NCBI RefSeq assembly: GCF_029589435.1
Contig: NZ_JARRAG010000002.1
Span: 2,170,001-2,234,000, forward strand
From: Paludisphaera mucosa
GTDB lineage: Bacteria; Planctomycetota; Planctomycetia; Isosphaerales; Isosphaeraceae
Direction of reading: 5' to 3'
Length of the DNA stretch: 64,000 nucleotides
Within the stretch, counting starts at the first letter, position 1. Each line of letters begins with the position of its first letter. The notes under the pieces were generated by a model. It was not told the DNA's origin. It was given only the letters and a program-made list of their open reading frames with translations, and did not search any database. The position numbers and the translations under genes were made by a program. Positions 1 through 8,671 of this stretch are shown in pieces.

Positions 1-960
1 CCGTCCTTCATTCACCGCAGCGTCGCGCCCCGGTCGATCGACGCGTTCGAGAAGGTCGCCGAGACCAACTTCTCGTACGGTCATCCCCGGTTTGTCCCCG
101 GCCGCGGATTCCTGTTCCTGCATACGAAATACAAGGCCGGCCGCGGGCTCCGGTTCGCCGCGAGTCCCGACGGCCGCACCTGGCCCGAACCCTCTCCCCT
201 GGCCCACATCGACCAGGGAGACTACCAGGTGACCGGGGCGCGCGGGCAGACCGTCGCCACCGTCTTCGAATTCCATCCCAGCCCTCTCGGCCTCGACGCC
301 CGGACGAACCTGTATTTCCTCGCCACCGACGACTTCGGCGCGACCTGGAAGCGGGCCGACGGCCGCACCGTCGCGCTGCCGCTCGTCGAGCCGGACAACC
401 CGGCCTTGATTCACGACTACCGGTCGGAGGGGAAGCTCGTCTACTTGAAGGACCTGAACTTCGACGCCGAGGTCCGCCCGGTCGTCCTCTACCTCACGAG
501 CCGCGGCCACATGCCCGGGCCCGAGCAGGGACCGCACGAGTGGCGCACGTCGCGCTGGGACGGCCAGGCCTGGGTCGACCGACCGTTCACGATGTCCGAC
601 CACAATTACGACCACGGCTCGCTGTACATCGAGGCCGACGGCCTCTGGCGCGTCATCGCCCCGACGGAGCCCGGCGCGCAGCCGTTCGGGACGGGCGGCG
701 ACATGGTGATGTGGACGAGCGCCGATCAGGGGGCGTCGTGGACCCGCGTCAAGCAGCTCACATCTGACAGGGCCCGCAACCACACCTACGCCCGCCGCCC
801 CATCGCGGCGCACCCGGACTTCTACGCGATCTGGGCCGACGGCGACGCCCGCGCGAAGTCCGAATCGAGCCTTTATTTCACCGATCGCCTCGGGACGGCG
901 GTCCGCCGGCTGCCGGTCGCGATGACGGCCGACGTCCACGTCCCCGAGGTCGTCGAGTGA
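1..960 (+). CDS. BNR-repeat (sialidase-like) protein, C-terminal part
   Basis: The frame is open from the first base and has no start in the window, so these are the last 319 residues of a longer protein. Asp-box-like motifs of beta-propeller glycosidase-type proteins recur: SPDGRTW, TDDFGATW and SADQGASW. This fits the BNR_4 group of planctomycete and Bacteroidetes proteins, usually exported and thought to act on or bind polysaccharide. No catalytic residue can be assigned, so an enzymatic role is an inference. The TGA stop abuts the stop codon of the convergent permease gene with no base between them. The signal peptide, if any, lies outside the window. Confidence 0.72.
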   Translation, partial: PSFIHRSVAPRSIDAFEKVAETNFSYGHPRFVPGRGFLFLHTKYKAGRGLRFAASPDGRTWPEPSPLAHIDQGDYQVTGARGQTVATVFEFHPSPLGLDARTNLYFLATDDFGATWKRADGRTVALPLVEPDNPALIHDYRSEGKLVYLKDLNFDAEVRPVVLYLTSRGHMPGPEQGPHEWRTSRWDGQAWVDRPFTMSDHNYDHGSLYIEADGLWRVIAPTEPGAQPFGTGGDMVMWTSADQGASWTRVKQLTSDRARNHTYARRPIAAHPDFYAIWADGDARAKSESSLYFTDRLGTAVRRLPVAMTADVHVPEVVE

Positions 961-2379
961 TCAGGCGGGCTTGCGGCCCGGCTGCGTCAGGTAGTAGATC
1001 GGCACCCCGACGAGCAGGCTGGCCAGCGAGACCGACGAGACCACCGGCGAGCTGACGAAGGCCGCGACGAGCAGCATGCCCGTCAGCGCGAGGTAGACGG
1101 CCGGCGTCACCGGATATCCCGGCGTGCGGAAGGGCCGCGGCAGGTCGGGCTGCTTGACCCTCAGGACGAAGATCGAACTCATCGCCAGCAGCGAGAACAT
1201 CGAGAGCCCGACGCTGGCGTAGATGAACAGGTTCTCGAACGAACCCGACCACAGGAGCGTGAGCGTCGCGACGATCTGGAAGAGGGTCGCCACGCCCGGC
1301 GTCTCCACTCCGGGGAGCAATTTGGCGGCGGCCTTCGGGAACTGGCCGGCCTTCGCCATCGCGTAGATGACGCGCGGGCCGAGCAGCATGTAGACGCTCA
1401 GCGACGAGAGCATCATCAGCCCGATCGCCACGCTCAGCGGGTCCGACCACTTCGAGCCGAAGAGCCGTCGCGCCGCAAGCTCGGCGATGGGGGCGACGGC
1501 GCCGAGGCCGTCCTTGTTGGCGGGGTCGGAGACGATCGCCTGCACGTCCTTCGCCGACAGGGCCAGGCCGTACACGACGTTCACCGCGAGGTAGAGGACG
1601 GTGACGATCGCCGTGCCGATCAGGATCGCCCTCGGCAGCACGCGCTGGGGGTCGCGGATCTCGCCCGCCAGGTACGAGGCCCCGTTCCACCCGGTGTACG
1701 CGTAATAGATGAAGACGAGCGAGAAGAGCATCGTCTTGGCGAGGTCGAGGTCGATCGGCTTGCGATCCTGGAGGTTCGCGTAGTTGGGCCAGCCGACGGC
1801 CAGGCCGCCGACGATGAGGACCACCAGCACGGCCACCTTCAGCCCTGTGATCCAGCCCTGGACGAGCGAGGTCCGCCGCCTCCCGGAGACGTGGATCGCG
1901 GCGAAGAGCAGGATCGCCAGCGTCGCCAGCCCGCGCTCGGCGAGCATCGCGTTCTGGCCGGTGAGCCGCAACGGGGCCAGGACGTACTTGGCCGCCCCGT
2001 AGGCCGCCGAGGCGCTCGGGCCCGAGAACCCCATCAGGAACGAGACCCAGCCGGACATGAACGCCGCCAGCGGGCCGTAGGCTTCGAACAGGAAGACATA
2101 GTCGCCGCCCGTCTTCGGCAGGGCCGCCGACAGCTCGGCGAGGGTCAGCGCCCCGCAGATCGCGATCAGGGCCCCGAGGACCCACAGGGCCAGCATGAGC
2201 TGGTTGCTCCCCACGAGGGCCATCGTGAAGCCCGAGGTCGTCAGCACCCCCGTCCCGACCATGCTCGCCACGACGACGAAAACCGCCATCCAGAGGCCGA
2301 ACTCGGCGGGCATCTTGGGTGCGACGTCGTCAAAATCGGCAAGATCGTCGCGGCCGGCGGGCGGGTCGGGTGGAGACAT
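961..2379 (-). CDS. APC-family amino acid permease
   Basis: A 472-residue integral membrane protein with about 12 hydrophobic segments. The first transmembrane segment carries the APC signature (MVGTGVLTTSG, an unwound Gly-rich stretch that contacts substrate), followed by GGDYVFLFEAYGPLAAF, typical of the LAT/APC group of amino acid transporters. It acts in the cytoplasmic membrane; the substrate cannot be told from sequence. I chose the ATG giving MSPPDPPAGRDD; an in-frame ATG 22 codons upstream would add a hydrophilic tail unlike the family. It converges on the BNR gene and is divergent from the 134-aa gene at 2561. Confidence 0.85.
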   Translation of the reverse strand: MSPPDPPAGRDDLADFDDVAPKMPAEFGLWMAVFVVVASMVGTGVLTTSGFTMALVGSNQLMLALWVLGALIAICGALTLAELSAALPKTGGDYVFLFEAYGPLAAFMSGWVSFLMGFSGPSASAAYGAAKYVLAPLRLTGQNAMLAERGLATLAILLFAAIHVSGRRRTSLVQGWITGLKVAVLVVLIVGGLAVGWPNYANLQDRKPIDLDLAKTMLFSLVFIYYAYTGWNGASYLAGEIRDPQRVLPRAILIGTAIVTVLYLAVNVVYGLALSAKDVQAIVSDPANKDGLGAVAPIAELAARRLFGSKWSDPLSVAIGLMMLSSLSVYMLLGPRVIYAMAKAGQFPKAAAKLLPGVETPGVATLFQIVATLTLLWSGSFENLFIYASVGLSMFSLLAMSSIFVLRVKQPDLPRPFRTPGYPVTPAVYLALTGMLLVAAFVSSPVVSSVSLASLLVGVPIYYLTQPGRKPA

Positions 2380-2560
2380 CGAGATTCCCGTACTCTTCAC
2401 GTAAAAGTTCGCCCACCCGGATGTATTCTTATTACAGGAGCCCAAAGCGGCCCAGTGAACACTTGAACCCTATGGTGGGGATGGCGTAGAATCGGGGTGG
2501 CGAGGGACACGCCATCGGCGTCATGAACGACGAACCGCGGCACCAACTAGGAGACGTTCG

Positions 2561-2965
2561 ATGAGCGAACTCGGTGCGTTGCAGCGACCGTCCAGCCCTT
2601 CCCGACGTCGGGGCGTGCAGCGTCGACTGGACATGACGGCCGAAACGGGCCTCACTGTAGCAACTCCGGCGGGCCCCGCGGAGGGGGTTTCGGGCGTGCG
2701 ATATCGCCGGCCCCGCAAGCCGGCGCCCGCCCCCGCGATCGAGAAGCCCGACCGCCGGCCGCCGCCGCCGGTCTTCCACCCGCTGGCGTACCGCAGCGTC
2801 GTCGCGGCCTGGTCGCTCGACGCCCGCGAGCGCTGGGGACGGCGGTCGAACGAGCTGGAAGACGGCGGCCTGGCCTGGCGCGACGCCGAGACCCAGGCCT
2901 TCGTCGAGGTCTGGAACCAGCTCCGTCACGCCGGCGGCTTCGCCGATCCCGACCGGGCCTCTTGA
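2561..2965 (+). CDS. hypothetical protein, 134 aa
   Basis: I do not recognise a family. The protein is hydrophilic and basic at the N-terminus, with a Pro/Arg-rich middle (about residues 48-72) and a short, more ordered C-terminal part around WSLDARERWGRR and AFVEVWNQLRHAGG that could form helices. No signal peptide or membrane segment. The start is supported by AGGAG ending about 8 bases before the ATG. It is divergent from the APC permease and convergent with the methyltransferase. GC and codon use match the neighbours, which supports a real gene. Confidence 0.55.
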   Translation: MSELGALQRPSSPSRRRGVQRRLDMTAETGLTVATPAGPAEGVSGVRYRRPRKPAPAPAIEKPDRRPPPPVFHPLAYRSVVAAWSLDARERWGRRSNELEDGGLAWRDAETQAFVEVWNQLRHAGGFADPDRAS

Positions 2966-2983
2966 GCGGCCCGGCCGATTCGG

Positions 2984-3718
2984 TCACGGCCGGGCGGCTG
3001 GCGGCTCGACGGGTTTGGTGAAGCGCGCGAAGAAATTCTCCTCGAGGGCGGGTTTCGGCCCGTCCGGGTCGAGCTTGAAGCCGGCGGCCTCGATCTCCTT
3101 GAGGAACTCGGCCTGGCCCGCGCGGACGTGCTTGAGCACGAACTCGGCGCTCTTGCCCTGAACGCGGTCGAACTCGACGAGGATGAGCGTCCCGCCGGGG
3201 CGGAGCGCCCGGCGGATCGACGCCAGCATCTTCTCGTGGTCCTCGAAGTGGTGGTAGACGTCGCTCAGGAACGCCAGGTCGACGGAGTCGGCCTCCAGGT
3301 TCGTCGTGTCCTGCGCCCCCAGGACGGTTTTGACCTGCTTCAGGCCCTTCCTGGCCGACGTCTCGTCGATGTGCTTGAGGAAGTCACGGGAGACGTCGAC
3401 GGCGTAGACCCGGCCGTTCGTCCCCACCTTCTCGGCCATCAGACGGGTGAAGAGTCCCGACCCGGCTCCGACGTCGGCCACGGCCATCCCGGGCTTGAGT
3501 CGGAGGGCGGCGACGATGGCGTCGCGCTGGTTGAACACCTCGCGGTCGTGCGACTCGAACCGCTCGATGAAGCCCTTCACGTTCCCCTTCTTCTGGAACG
3601 GCTCGTTGATCTTGGGGTCGACCTTCCCCTTGGAGGCCTCCTGCCCCTGCGCCGCCAGGCCCACCAGCGCGGCCGTCGCCGCGGCCGCGACGCTGATCTT
3701 TCCTCGGTTCCAGTCCAT
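2984..3718 (-). CDS. exported class I SAM-dependent methyltransferase
   Basis: 244 residues. The N-terminus (MDWNRGKISV, then an Ala-rich hydrophobic stretch ending near AAQGQE) looks like a Sec signal peptide. The rest is a Rossmann-type methyltransferase: motif I VADVGAGSGLFTRL, an acidic strand end VYAVDVS, then FLSDVYHHFED and LRPGGTLILVEFDR. Small-molecule methyltransferases of this UbiE/Methyltransf_11-like class are normally cytoplasmic, so the leader is odd. GAGG lies six bases before the chosen ATG; an ATG two codons upstream would leave no spacing. The gene diverges from the phosphopantetheinyl transferase. The substrate is unknown. Confidence 0.8.
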   Translation of the reverse strand: MDWNRGKISVAAAATAALVGLAAQGQEASKGKVDPKINEPFQKKGNVKGFIERFESHDREVFNQRDAIVAALRLKPGMAVADVGAGSGLFTRLMAEKVGTNGRVYAVDVSRDFLKHIDETSARKGLKQVKTVLGAQDTTNLEADSVDLAFLSDVYHHFEDHEKMLASIRRALRPGGTLILVEFDRVQGKSAEFVLKHVRAGQAEFLKEIEAAGFKLDPDGPKPALEENFFARFTKPVEPPAARP

Positions 3719-3877
3719 GCGCATCCTCGCGGTTGAAGTCGGCTCGACCGTCCTCCGGCTCGACTTCCACTGAATACCACGCGCTAGATCTGATACAAGG
3801 GGTGACCCGACGCGCCCGGCCGTCGCCGCTTCGCCCGCGGGAGGCCGGCCGTCCCTCACGACCTCGTCGATCGACCC

Positions 3878-4621
3878 ATGCCGAACGAGCCCGCGCCGCG
3901 TCCCCTGATTCTGGATCTCGCCGCGCTGGGCCGACCGCCCGACGAGGGGGACGTGCACGTCTACCGCGTCGACCTGTCGGCCGGTCCCGAGGGCGACGCC
4001 TTCCGCGAGATGGCGGAATGGACGCTGCTGACGCCCGAGGAGCGGGGGCGGGCCGAGAGGCTCGTGCGGGCCCGCGACGGCCGCCGCTTCGTGCGCTGCC
4101 GCGGCGCGCTGCGGACGATTTTGGGCGCCCTGCTCGGCCGGCCTCCGGTCCTGGTGGCGTTCCGGGCCGGCCCGGGCGGCAAGCCCGTGCTGCGGCCCGA
4201 CGACGAGGCGGGCCCTCCGCTGCAATTCAACGTCAGCCATTCCGGGGAGCTGGCGCTGATCGCGGTGTCGCGGTCGCGCGAGCTGGGGGTCGACGTCGAG
4301 GAGACGCGGCCGATCGAGCAGGCCGGGCGGATCGTGGAATCGTACTTCACGGCCTCGGAGGTCGCCGAATTCCTGAGGTTCGCCGAGGAGGACCGCGCGG
4401 CGGCCTTCATCCGCGGCTGGACCCGGAAGGAGGCCGTCGTGAAGGCCCAGGGCGTGGGACTCGCCGGGCTGGCGACCGAGTTCGAGACCCTGTTCGGCCC
4501 CGCGACGCCCGGCGAGGCCTTCCGGCCCTGTTCGCCGCTGGCCGAGGTCAAGGGCTGGAGGCTCTGGGAGGCCTCGCCGCGGCCGGGATACGTCGCCGCC
4601 CTGGCGGTCGCGGGGGGCTGA
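3878..4621 (+). CDS. 4'-phosphopantetheinyl transferase (Sfp type)
   Basis: 247 residues, the usual length for the Sfp/Gsp/HetI class. These enzymes move phosphopantetheine from CoA to a conserved Ser of acyl- or peptidyl-carrier proteins. The three hallmark blocks are present: FNVSHSG at 117-123, GVDVEE at 137-142 (Mg-binding acidic residues) and WTRKEA at 181-186. No PKS, NRPS or fatty-acid gene is nearby, so the partner carrier protein lies elsewhere and this may be the general-purpose enzyme. No clear Shine-Dalgarno precedes the ATG. Confidence 0.92.
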   Translation: MPNEPAPRPLILDLAALGRPPDEGDVHVYRVDLSAGPEGDAFREMAEWTLLTPEERGRAERLVRARDGRRFVRCRGALRTILGALLGRPPVLVAFRAGPGGKPVLRPDDEAGPPLQFNVSHSGELALIAVSRSRELGVDVEETRPIEQAGRIVESYFTASEVAEFLRFAEEDRAAAFIRGWTRKEAVVKAQGVGLAGLATEFETLFGPATPGEAFRPCSPLAEVKGWRLWEASPRPGYVAALAVAGG

Positions 4622-4738
4622 CGGCGGTTTCGAGTTTCGGGGATTGTCGCGTTGCCCGCCCGGGGTCGCCGGCTCTAAGATGGGGGCCTCGACTCGGCGA
4701 TCTTCCCTTCTTCGAGCCGACGGTGGCGAGCGCTGCGC

Positions 4739-5617
4739 ATGAGCTTGTTCGGCTTCGCGTTGAGCGTCCTGGTGGCGTACGGGGTGATCCGGTTCCTGGC
4801 CCGGGCGATCGCCTGGGCGTCGGGCTCGCGCTACCGCGCCTTCCGCCGCCTGGCGTCGCGGTTCGGGGGCCGTTACGAGACTCGCGGCCTCTCCGATTCC
4901 CCGATCGTCAGCTTCCCGCAGGGGGAAGACGTGGTCCGGGTCGGCCTCGCCCCGGCGTCGGCCCGCAGGGCGGGGGTGATCAGCACCCGCGTGGTCGTCC
5001 GCTTCCGGAACGGCATCCCCTTCCGGCTCGACCTGGCGGCGTTCGATTCCCCGCTGATCCGGATGGCCGCGAAGGGGACGCAGCCCGTCCGGCTGGGCGA
5101 CCGCGAATTCGACGGGGCCTTCGCCGTGCGGGCCAACGACCCGGACATGGCCCGCGACTTTCTGGGCCCCCAGTCGCGCCGGTCGCTCCAGGGCCTCCAG
5201 CGGCTGGCGCCGCCCGGGGGGCTGTCGCTGGCGATCAGCCCCGAACGCATGCTCGTCCAGATCGACCGCAACCTGAGCGAGGACGACGACGCCCTGTTCG
5301 CGGCCGTCGCGGAGACCCTGACGATCTACCGCATGCTCCGCGAGGGCGTGCGCCGCCGGATCAGCGAGGGCGTCACCCTGATCGAGGGGGACGGCCGGGC
5401 CGACGAGGCCGAGGGCCCGCCCGTCTGCAAGGTCTGCGGCGAGCTCGTCGCCGACGGCGTCCCGGTCGTCGTCTGCGCCAAGTGCGGGGCGCCCCACCAT
5501 CGCGACTGCTGGGAATTCGTCGGCTGGTGTTCCATCTACGGCTGCGGCGGTAAGATCGGACGTCCGCCCGCGGCGCCCGCGCTGCGGTCGTCCGCCTCGC
5601 CGCCGCCGCGTCCGTGA
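4739..5617 (+). CDS. membrane-anchored protein with C-terminal RING-like zinc finger
   Basis: 292 residues. An N-terminal membrane segment (about 4-27) precedes a roughly 200-residue domain of no recognised family. The C-terminal part holds eight ordered zinc ligands, C230-x2-C233, C246-x2-C249, H254, C257, C264 and C269, the pattern of the prokaryotic RING finger group (Prok-RING_1). RING-type folds in eukaryotes serve ubiquitin ligases; in bacteria the role is unknown and no ubiquitin-like gene is present here. The Cys/His region would lie on the cytoplasmic side if the N-terminal segment exits outward, but topology is uncertain. The last 20 residues are low-complexity Pro/Ser/Ala. Confidence 0.75.
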   Translation: MSLFGFALSVLVAYGVIRFLARAIAWASGSRYRAFRRLASRFGGRYETRGLSDSPIVSFPQGEDVVRVGLAPASARRAGVISTRVVVRFRNGIPFRLDLAAFDSPLIRMAAKGTQPVRLGDREFDGAFAVRANDPDMARDFLGPQSRRSLQGLQRLAPPGGLSLAISPERMLVQIDRNLSEDDDALFAAVAETLTIYRMLREGVRRRISEGVTLIEGDGRADEAEGPPVCKVCGELVADGVPVVVCAKCGAPHHRDCWEFVGWCSIYGCGGKIGRPPAAPALRSSASPPPRP

Positions 5618-5761
5618 AAGATCCCAGACCGAACGACCTCATTCCGCGTACATATTCCTAGTCGCCTCGACCCGACCCGACGTCGCGCGCTCGTGCTTCG
5701 ACGACGACGGGACGGGGAAGCCGCCGCGATCGATCGTCGAGTTTCCGAAGGGCCCGCTCGC

Positions 5762-6070
5762 ATGCCGAAGTTCGTGAAGATGGCCGTCTGCGGGGAACTC
5801 CCCGCGGGAGCCGCCAAGGAGGTCGAATACGAGGGCCGCGTCTACGCCCTGTTCAACGTCGACGGCCGGATCTCCGCGGTCGACGGCATCTGCCCGCATC
5901 AGGGGGGGCCGCTGGTGGACGGGCCGCTGGAGGGGTGCATGGTGGCCTGCCCGTGGCATGGTTGGGAGTTCGACGTCCAGACCGGCAAGACGCCGCTGGG
6001 GCCCAAGATCAAGCTCTCCGTCTTCGAGGTCAAGGTCGAAGGCGACGACGTCCTGGTGCTCGTCCCTTGA
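5762..6070 (+). CDS. Rieske [2Fe-2S] protein (NirD/ferredoxin-like)
   Basis: 102 residues forming a single Rieske domain. The cluster ligands are C44-P-H46 and C63-P-W-H66, the standard CxH...CxxH pattern, followed by WEFDVQTGK. Free-standing Rieske ferredoxins of this size carry electrons to oxygenases or form the small subunit of nitrite reductase; neither partner is encoded here, so the role is open. The ATG giving MPKFVKMAV is chosen because upstream codons are Arg-rich and unlike the family. There is no signal peptide, so the protein is cytoplasmic. Confidence 0.88.
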   Translation: MPKFVKMAVCGELPAGAAKEVEYEGRVYALFNVDGRISAVDGICPHQGGPLVDGPLEGCMVACPWHGWEFDVQTGKTPLGPKIKLSVFEVKVEGDDVLVLVP

Positions 6071-6155
6071 CCTCCGCGCGAACTCTCGGGCCCTCGCGCT
6101 CAGCGCCGCGACGGGCCCGATTCCCCGACGCTCTGGACCCTCGCGACGACGGCCG

Positions 6156-7142
6156 GTGATCCACTTTCGACCTTTTCGCAACTCCGATCCCCCCGCCCTG
6201 GTGCAGCTCTGGAACCTCGCGGTCCCCGAGTCGGCGTCGGCCCGCCCGCTCCGCGTCCACGAGCTGGACGACCACGCCTTCAACCCGGTGATCTTCGACC
6301 GCGAGGGCCTGATCGTCGCCGAGCGCGACGGCCGCCCGGTCGGTTTCGCCCACGCCGGTTTCGGCCCCGACGAGGCCGCCCCCGACCGGCCCTTCCAGCT
6401 CGATACCGAGATGGGCGTCATCGCGATGCTGGCCGTCGGGCCGGCGGACGACCGGCCCGAGATCACCGAGGGGCTGATCGTCGAGGCCGAACGTTACCTG
6501 CGCCGCAAGGGCGCCAAGGTGCTCTACGGCGGCGGGCGGCTCCCCCTGAACCCCTTCTACTGGGGGCTCTACGCCGGCAGCGAGGCGTCGGGCGTGCCGT
6601 CGAGCCATTCCCAGTTCTCGGCGACCCTCTCGACGCTGGGCTACGAGCCCATCAGCACGGCGGTCCACCTGCACTTCGACCTCGGCCGTCCCGACCCCCG
6701 CGACCCCCGCGCGGCCGTCCTGCGCCGCCAGTTCGACGTCGCGTTCGAGGAGGACCCCCTGCCGTCGACCTGGTGGGAGAACGCGGCCCTGGGCGCCTTC
6801 CACCCCATGCGGGCCGAGCTTCGGTCTCGCGGCGACGAGGCGGTCGTCGCCCGCGCCTGGACCTGGGACATGAGCTGGTTCGGCCGCGAGGAGGGCCGGG
6901 CCCGGCTGGGCGTCTTCGGCGTCGAGGTCGAGCCCGAGCATCGTCGCAAGGGCTACGCCCGGTACCTGCTGGGCGAGGTGCTCCGCGACGCCCGCGAGCG
7001 CGGATTCCAGACGGTCGAGGTCCAGACGCTGACCGAGAACGAGCCGGCGCTCGCCCTGTACGAGGCCCTCGAATTCGAGCCCGTCGAGCAGTCCACCCTC
7101 TTCCGCCTCCCCGCCCCCTTCCCCGACCGCTCGCGGCCCTGA
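6156..7142 (+). CDS. tandem GNAT N-acetyltransferase
   Basis: 328 residues with two GNAT units. The N-terminal unit (about 1-150) contains GLIVAERDGRPVGFAHAGF and a degenerate acetyl-CoA loop. The C-terminal unit (about 170-328) has GVEVEPEHRRKGYARYLL, the motif A pyrophosphate-binding loop (R/Q-x-x-G-x-A), and NEPALALYEALEFEPVEQ, typical of motif B. This suggests the second unit is catalytic and the first structural or substrate-binding. GTG is the most upstream plausible start giving VIHFRPF; upstream codons belong to the previous intergenic stretch. Substrate unknown. The gene follows the Rieske gene by 85 bases. Confidence 0.82.
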   Translation: MIHFRPFRNSDPPALVQLWNLAVPESASARPLRVHELDDHAFNPVIFDREGLIVAERDGRPVGFAHAGFGPDEAAPDRPFQLDTEMGVIAMLAVGPADDRPEITEGLIVEAERYLRRKGAKVLYGGGRLPLNPFYWGLYAGSEASGVPSSHSQFSATLSTLGYEPISTAVHLHFDLGRPDPRDPRAAVLRRQFDVAFEEDPLPSTWWENAALGAFHPMRAELRSRGDEAVVARAWTWDMSWFGREEGRARLGVFGVEVEPEHRRKGYARYLLGEVLRDARERGFQTVEVQTLTENEPALALYEALEFEPVEQSTLFRLPAPFPDRSRP

Positions 7143-7182
7143 CCGCCGGCCGGTTGTCACGAACCGGCGGAGAGGACGTTCG

Positions 7183-7587
7183 ATGTCGATCGCCGAGGCG
7201 AGCAGGCTGGTCTCGTTCGGGCTGGTGGTCCTGATCTGGATCGTGCAGCTCGTCGTCTATCCGGGCTTCGACCCGATCGCCCCCGAGCGGCTCGTCTCCT
7301 GGCACGCCCGCTACACCCGCGCGATCACCTGGATCGTGGGGCCGCTGATGCTCTCCCAGGTCGCCCTCCTGGGCTGGCTCCTGCACGACCGCCCGAGCCC
7401 GCGGCTGGGACTCGCCGCCGCCGCGGTGGCCGTCGCCTGGCTCGCCACGGCCTTCCTCGCCGTCCCGGCCCACGACGCACTCCAGGCCGACGGCCACGAC
7501 GCCGACGTGATCCGGCGACTCGTCGCGACGAACTGGATCCGGACGGTCGCCTGGACGCTGGCCTTCCTGCTCCAGATCGGGGCGTGA
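7183..7587 (+). CDS. small membrane protein, four predicted TM segments
   Basis: 134 residues with hydrophobic segments at about 8-26, 48-66, 73-92 and 118-133. Conserved-looking polar features lie between them: VVYPGFDPI, the WHARYTR stretch and HDALQADGHDADVIRRL followed by TNWIRT. I recall similar conserved hypothetical membrane proteins with a T/N-W-x-R-T motif near the last helix but cannot name the family. GAGAGG about eight bases before ATG supports the start. It is convergent with the serine hydrolase gene, with 15 bases between their stops. Confidence 0.7.
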   Translation: MSIAEASRLVSFGLVVLIWIVQLVVYPGFDPIAPERLVSWHARYTRAITWIVGPLMLSQVALLGWLLHDRPSPRLGLAAAAVAVAWLATAFLAVPAHDALQADGHDADVIRRLVATNWIRTVAWTLAFLLQIGA

Positions 7588-7602
7588 GCCGAGCCGCGTC
7601 GT

Positions 7603-8559
7603 TCACCGGGAAGGCGCGGCCCGGTCCTTCGCCAGCAGGGGATCGACGGCGGCCTCGGCGAGTCGCGTGGCGGCGGCTTCGAGTTTCGCGGCGGCCTCGG
7701 CGACGGGGGTGGGGCCGGGGTCGTCCTGGGCGAGCATCACGACGTAGACGAGGGGCGGGCCGTCGGGCCGTTCGTACCAGCCGGTGGCGACGCGCGTGAT
7801 GGGCGTCGAGTCGAGCGCGCCGTCCTTGAATCGGCGGCGGCCCCGGGCCGGGTCGTCGGAGACCGAGACAACCATCCGGCAGGCCTCGACGGCGGCGGCG
7901 TCGAGGCCCGGGACCTCGCGCGCGGCGAGCCGGCCGAGGACGGCGGCGAGGGCCTCGGCGCTGGACTCGTTGTCGCCCCGGGCCTTGCGGTCGGTCAGCA
8001 TGTACCGCCGCACCATGATCGGGGCGAAGGCCGGGTCGCGGGCGTGGATCAGGCGGGTCGTCTCGTCCGGGCCGCCGAGGAGGGCGATCGCCACGTTGGA
8101 GGCCGCGTTGTAGACGTGGTTGGAGGCGGCCTCCGAGCCCAGCATCACGCGGCCGATCCGTCGCACGCTCGCGCCGGCCAGGCCGGCCCGGATCTCGCGG
8201 CGCGGGCCCGGCTCGAAGTGGGCGACGGCCGGGTGGTCGTCCTTCAGGATCGCGTCCAGGCCCGGCGGCGGGACGTCGAGCGCCTTCGGGAACTTCGCGA
8301 ACAGCTCGATCATGATCGCCGTCTTGATCGAGCTGGCGGTCGGCAGGGCCGCCTCCGCGTTCTTCCTGATGGCCGTCGCCTCGCCTTCGGCTTTCTGTGG
8401 ACCGGTGACGACGATCCCCACGCGGACGCCGGGGCCGATCGCCTCCATCATCTGGTCGAGGCTCTTCGGGGGCTGCGGGTCGTCGCCGCGAACGGTCGGG
8501 ACCGCGGCCGTCGCAAACAGCAAGGCGGCGAGGCCCGCTTTCCATGACGTCTGGGACAC
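7603..8559 (-). CDS. beta-lactamase-like serine hydrolase, exported, degenerate motifs
   Basis: 318 residues with a Sec signal peptide (hydrophobic stretch about 9-24 ending TVRG). The fold resembles class A beta-lactamases: TASSIKT at 74-80 gives the Ser76-x-x-Lys79 nucleophile pair, and a later block GSEAASNHVYNAASN...LLGG corresponds to the SDN region. The other signatures are not clean: SDN is not recognisable as such, no ExxLN omega-loop is seen, and the KTG triad appears as KDG. It may be a peptidase or other serine hydrolase rather than a lactamase. GTG is chosen as start because GGGAG precedes it by seven bases and it begins exactly at the signal peptide. Confidence 0.75.
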   Translation of the reverse strand: MSQTSWKAGLAALLFATAAVPTVRGDDPQPPKSLDQMMEAIGPGVRVGIVVTGPQKAEGEATAIRKNAEAALPTASSIKTAIMIELFAKFPKALDVPPPGLDAILKDDHPAVAHFEPGPRREIRAGLAGASVRRIGRVMLGSEAASNHVYNAASNVAIALLGGPDETTRLIHARDPAFAPIMVRRYMLTDRKARGDNESSAEALAAVLGRLAAREVPGLDAAAVEACRMVVSVSDDPARGRRRFKDGALDSTPITRVATGWYERPDGPPLVYVVMLAQDDPGPTPVAEAAAKLEAAATRLAEAAVDPLLAKDRAAPSR

Positions 8560-8671
8560 CGATCGACTCCCTGGGTCCGGTCGCCATGCGACCACTTGGC
8601 GTTTCCTCATCGGACTCGCCATCATCGAACACGGCTGACGCCCACGCAACCCCGGCGCTCGGAGCTTGTCC

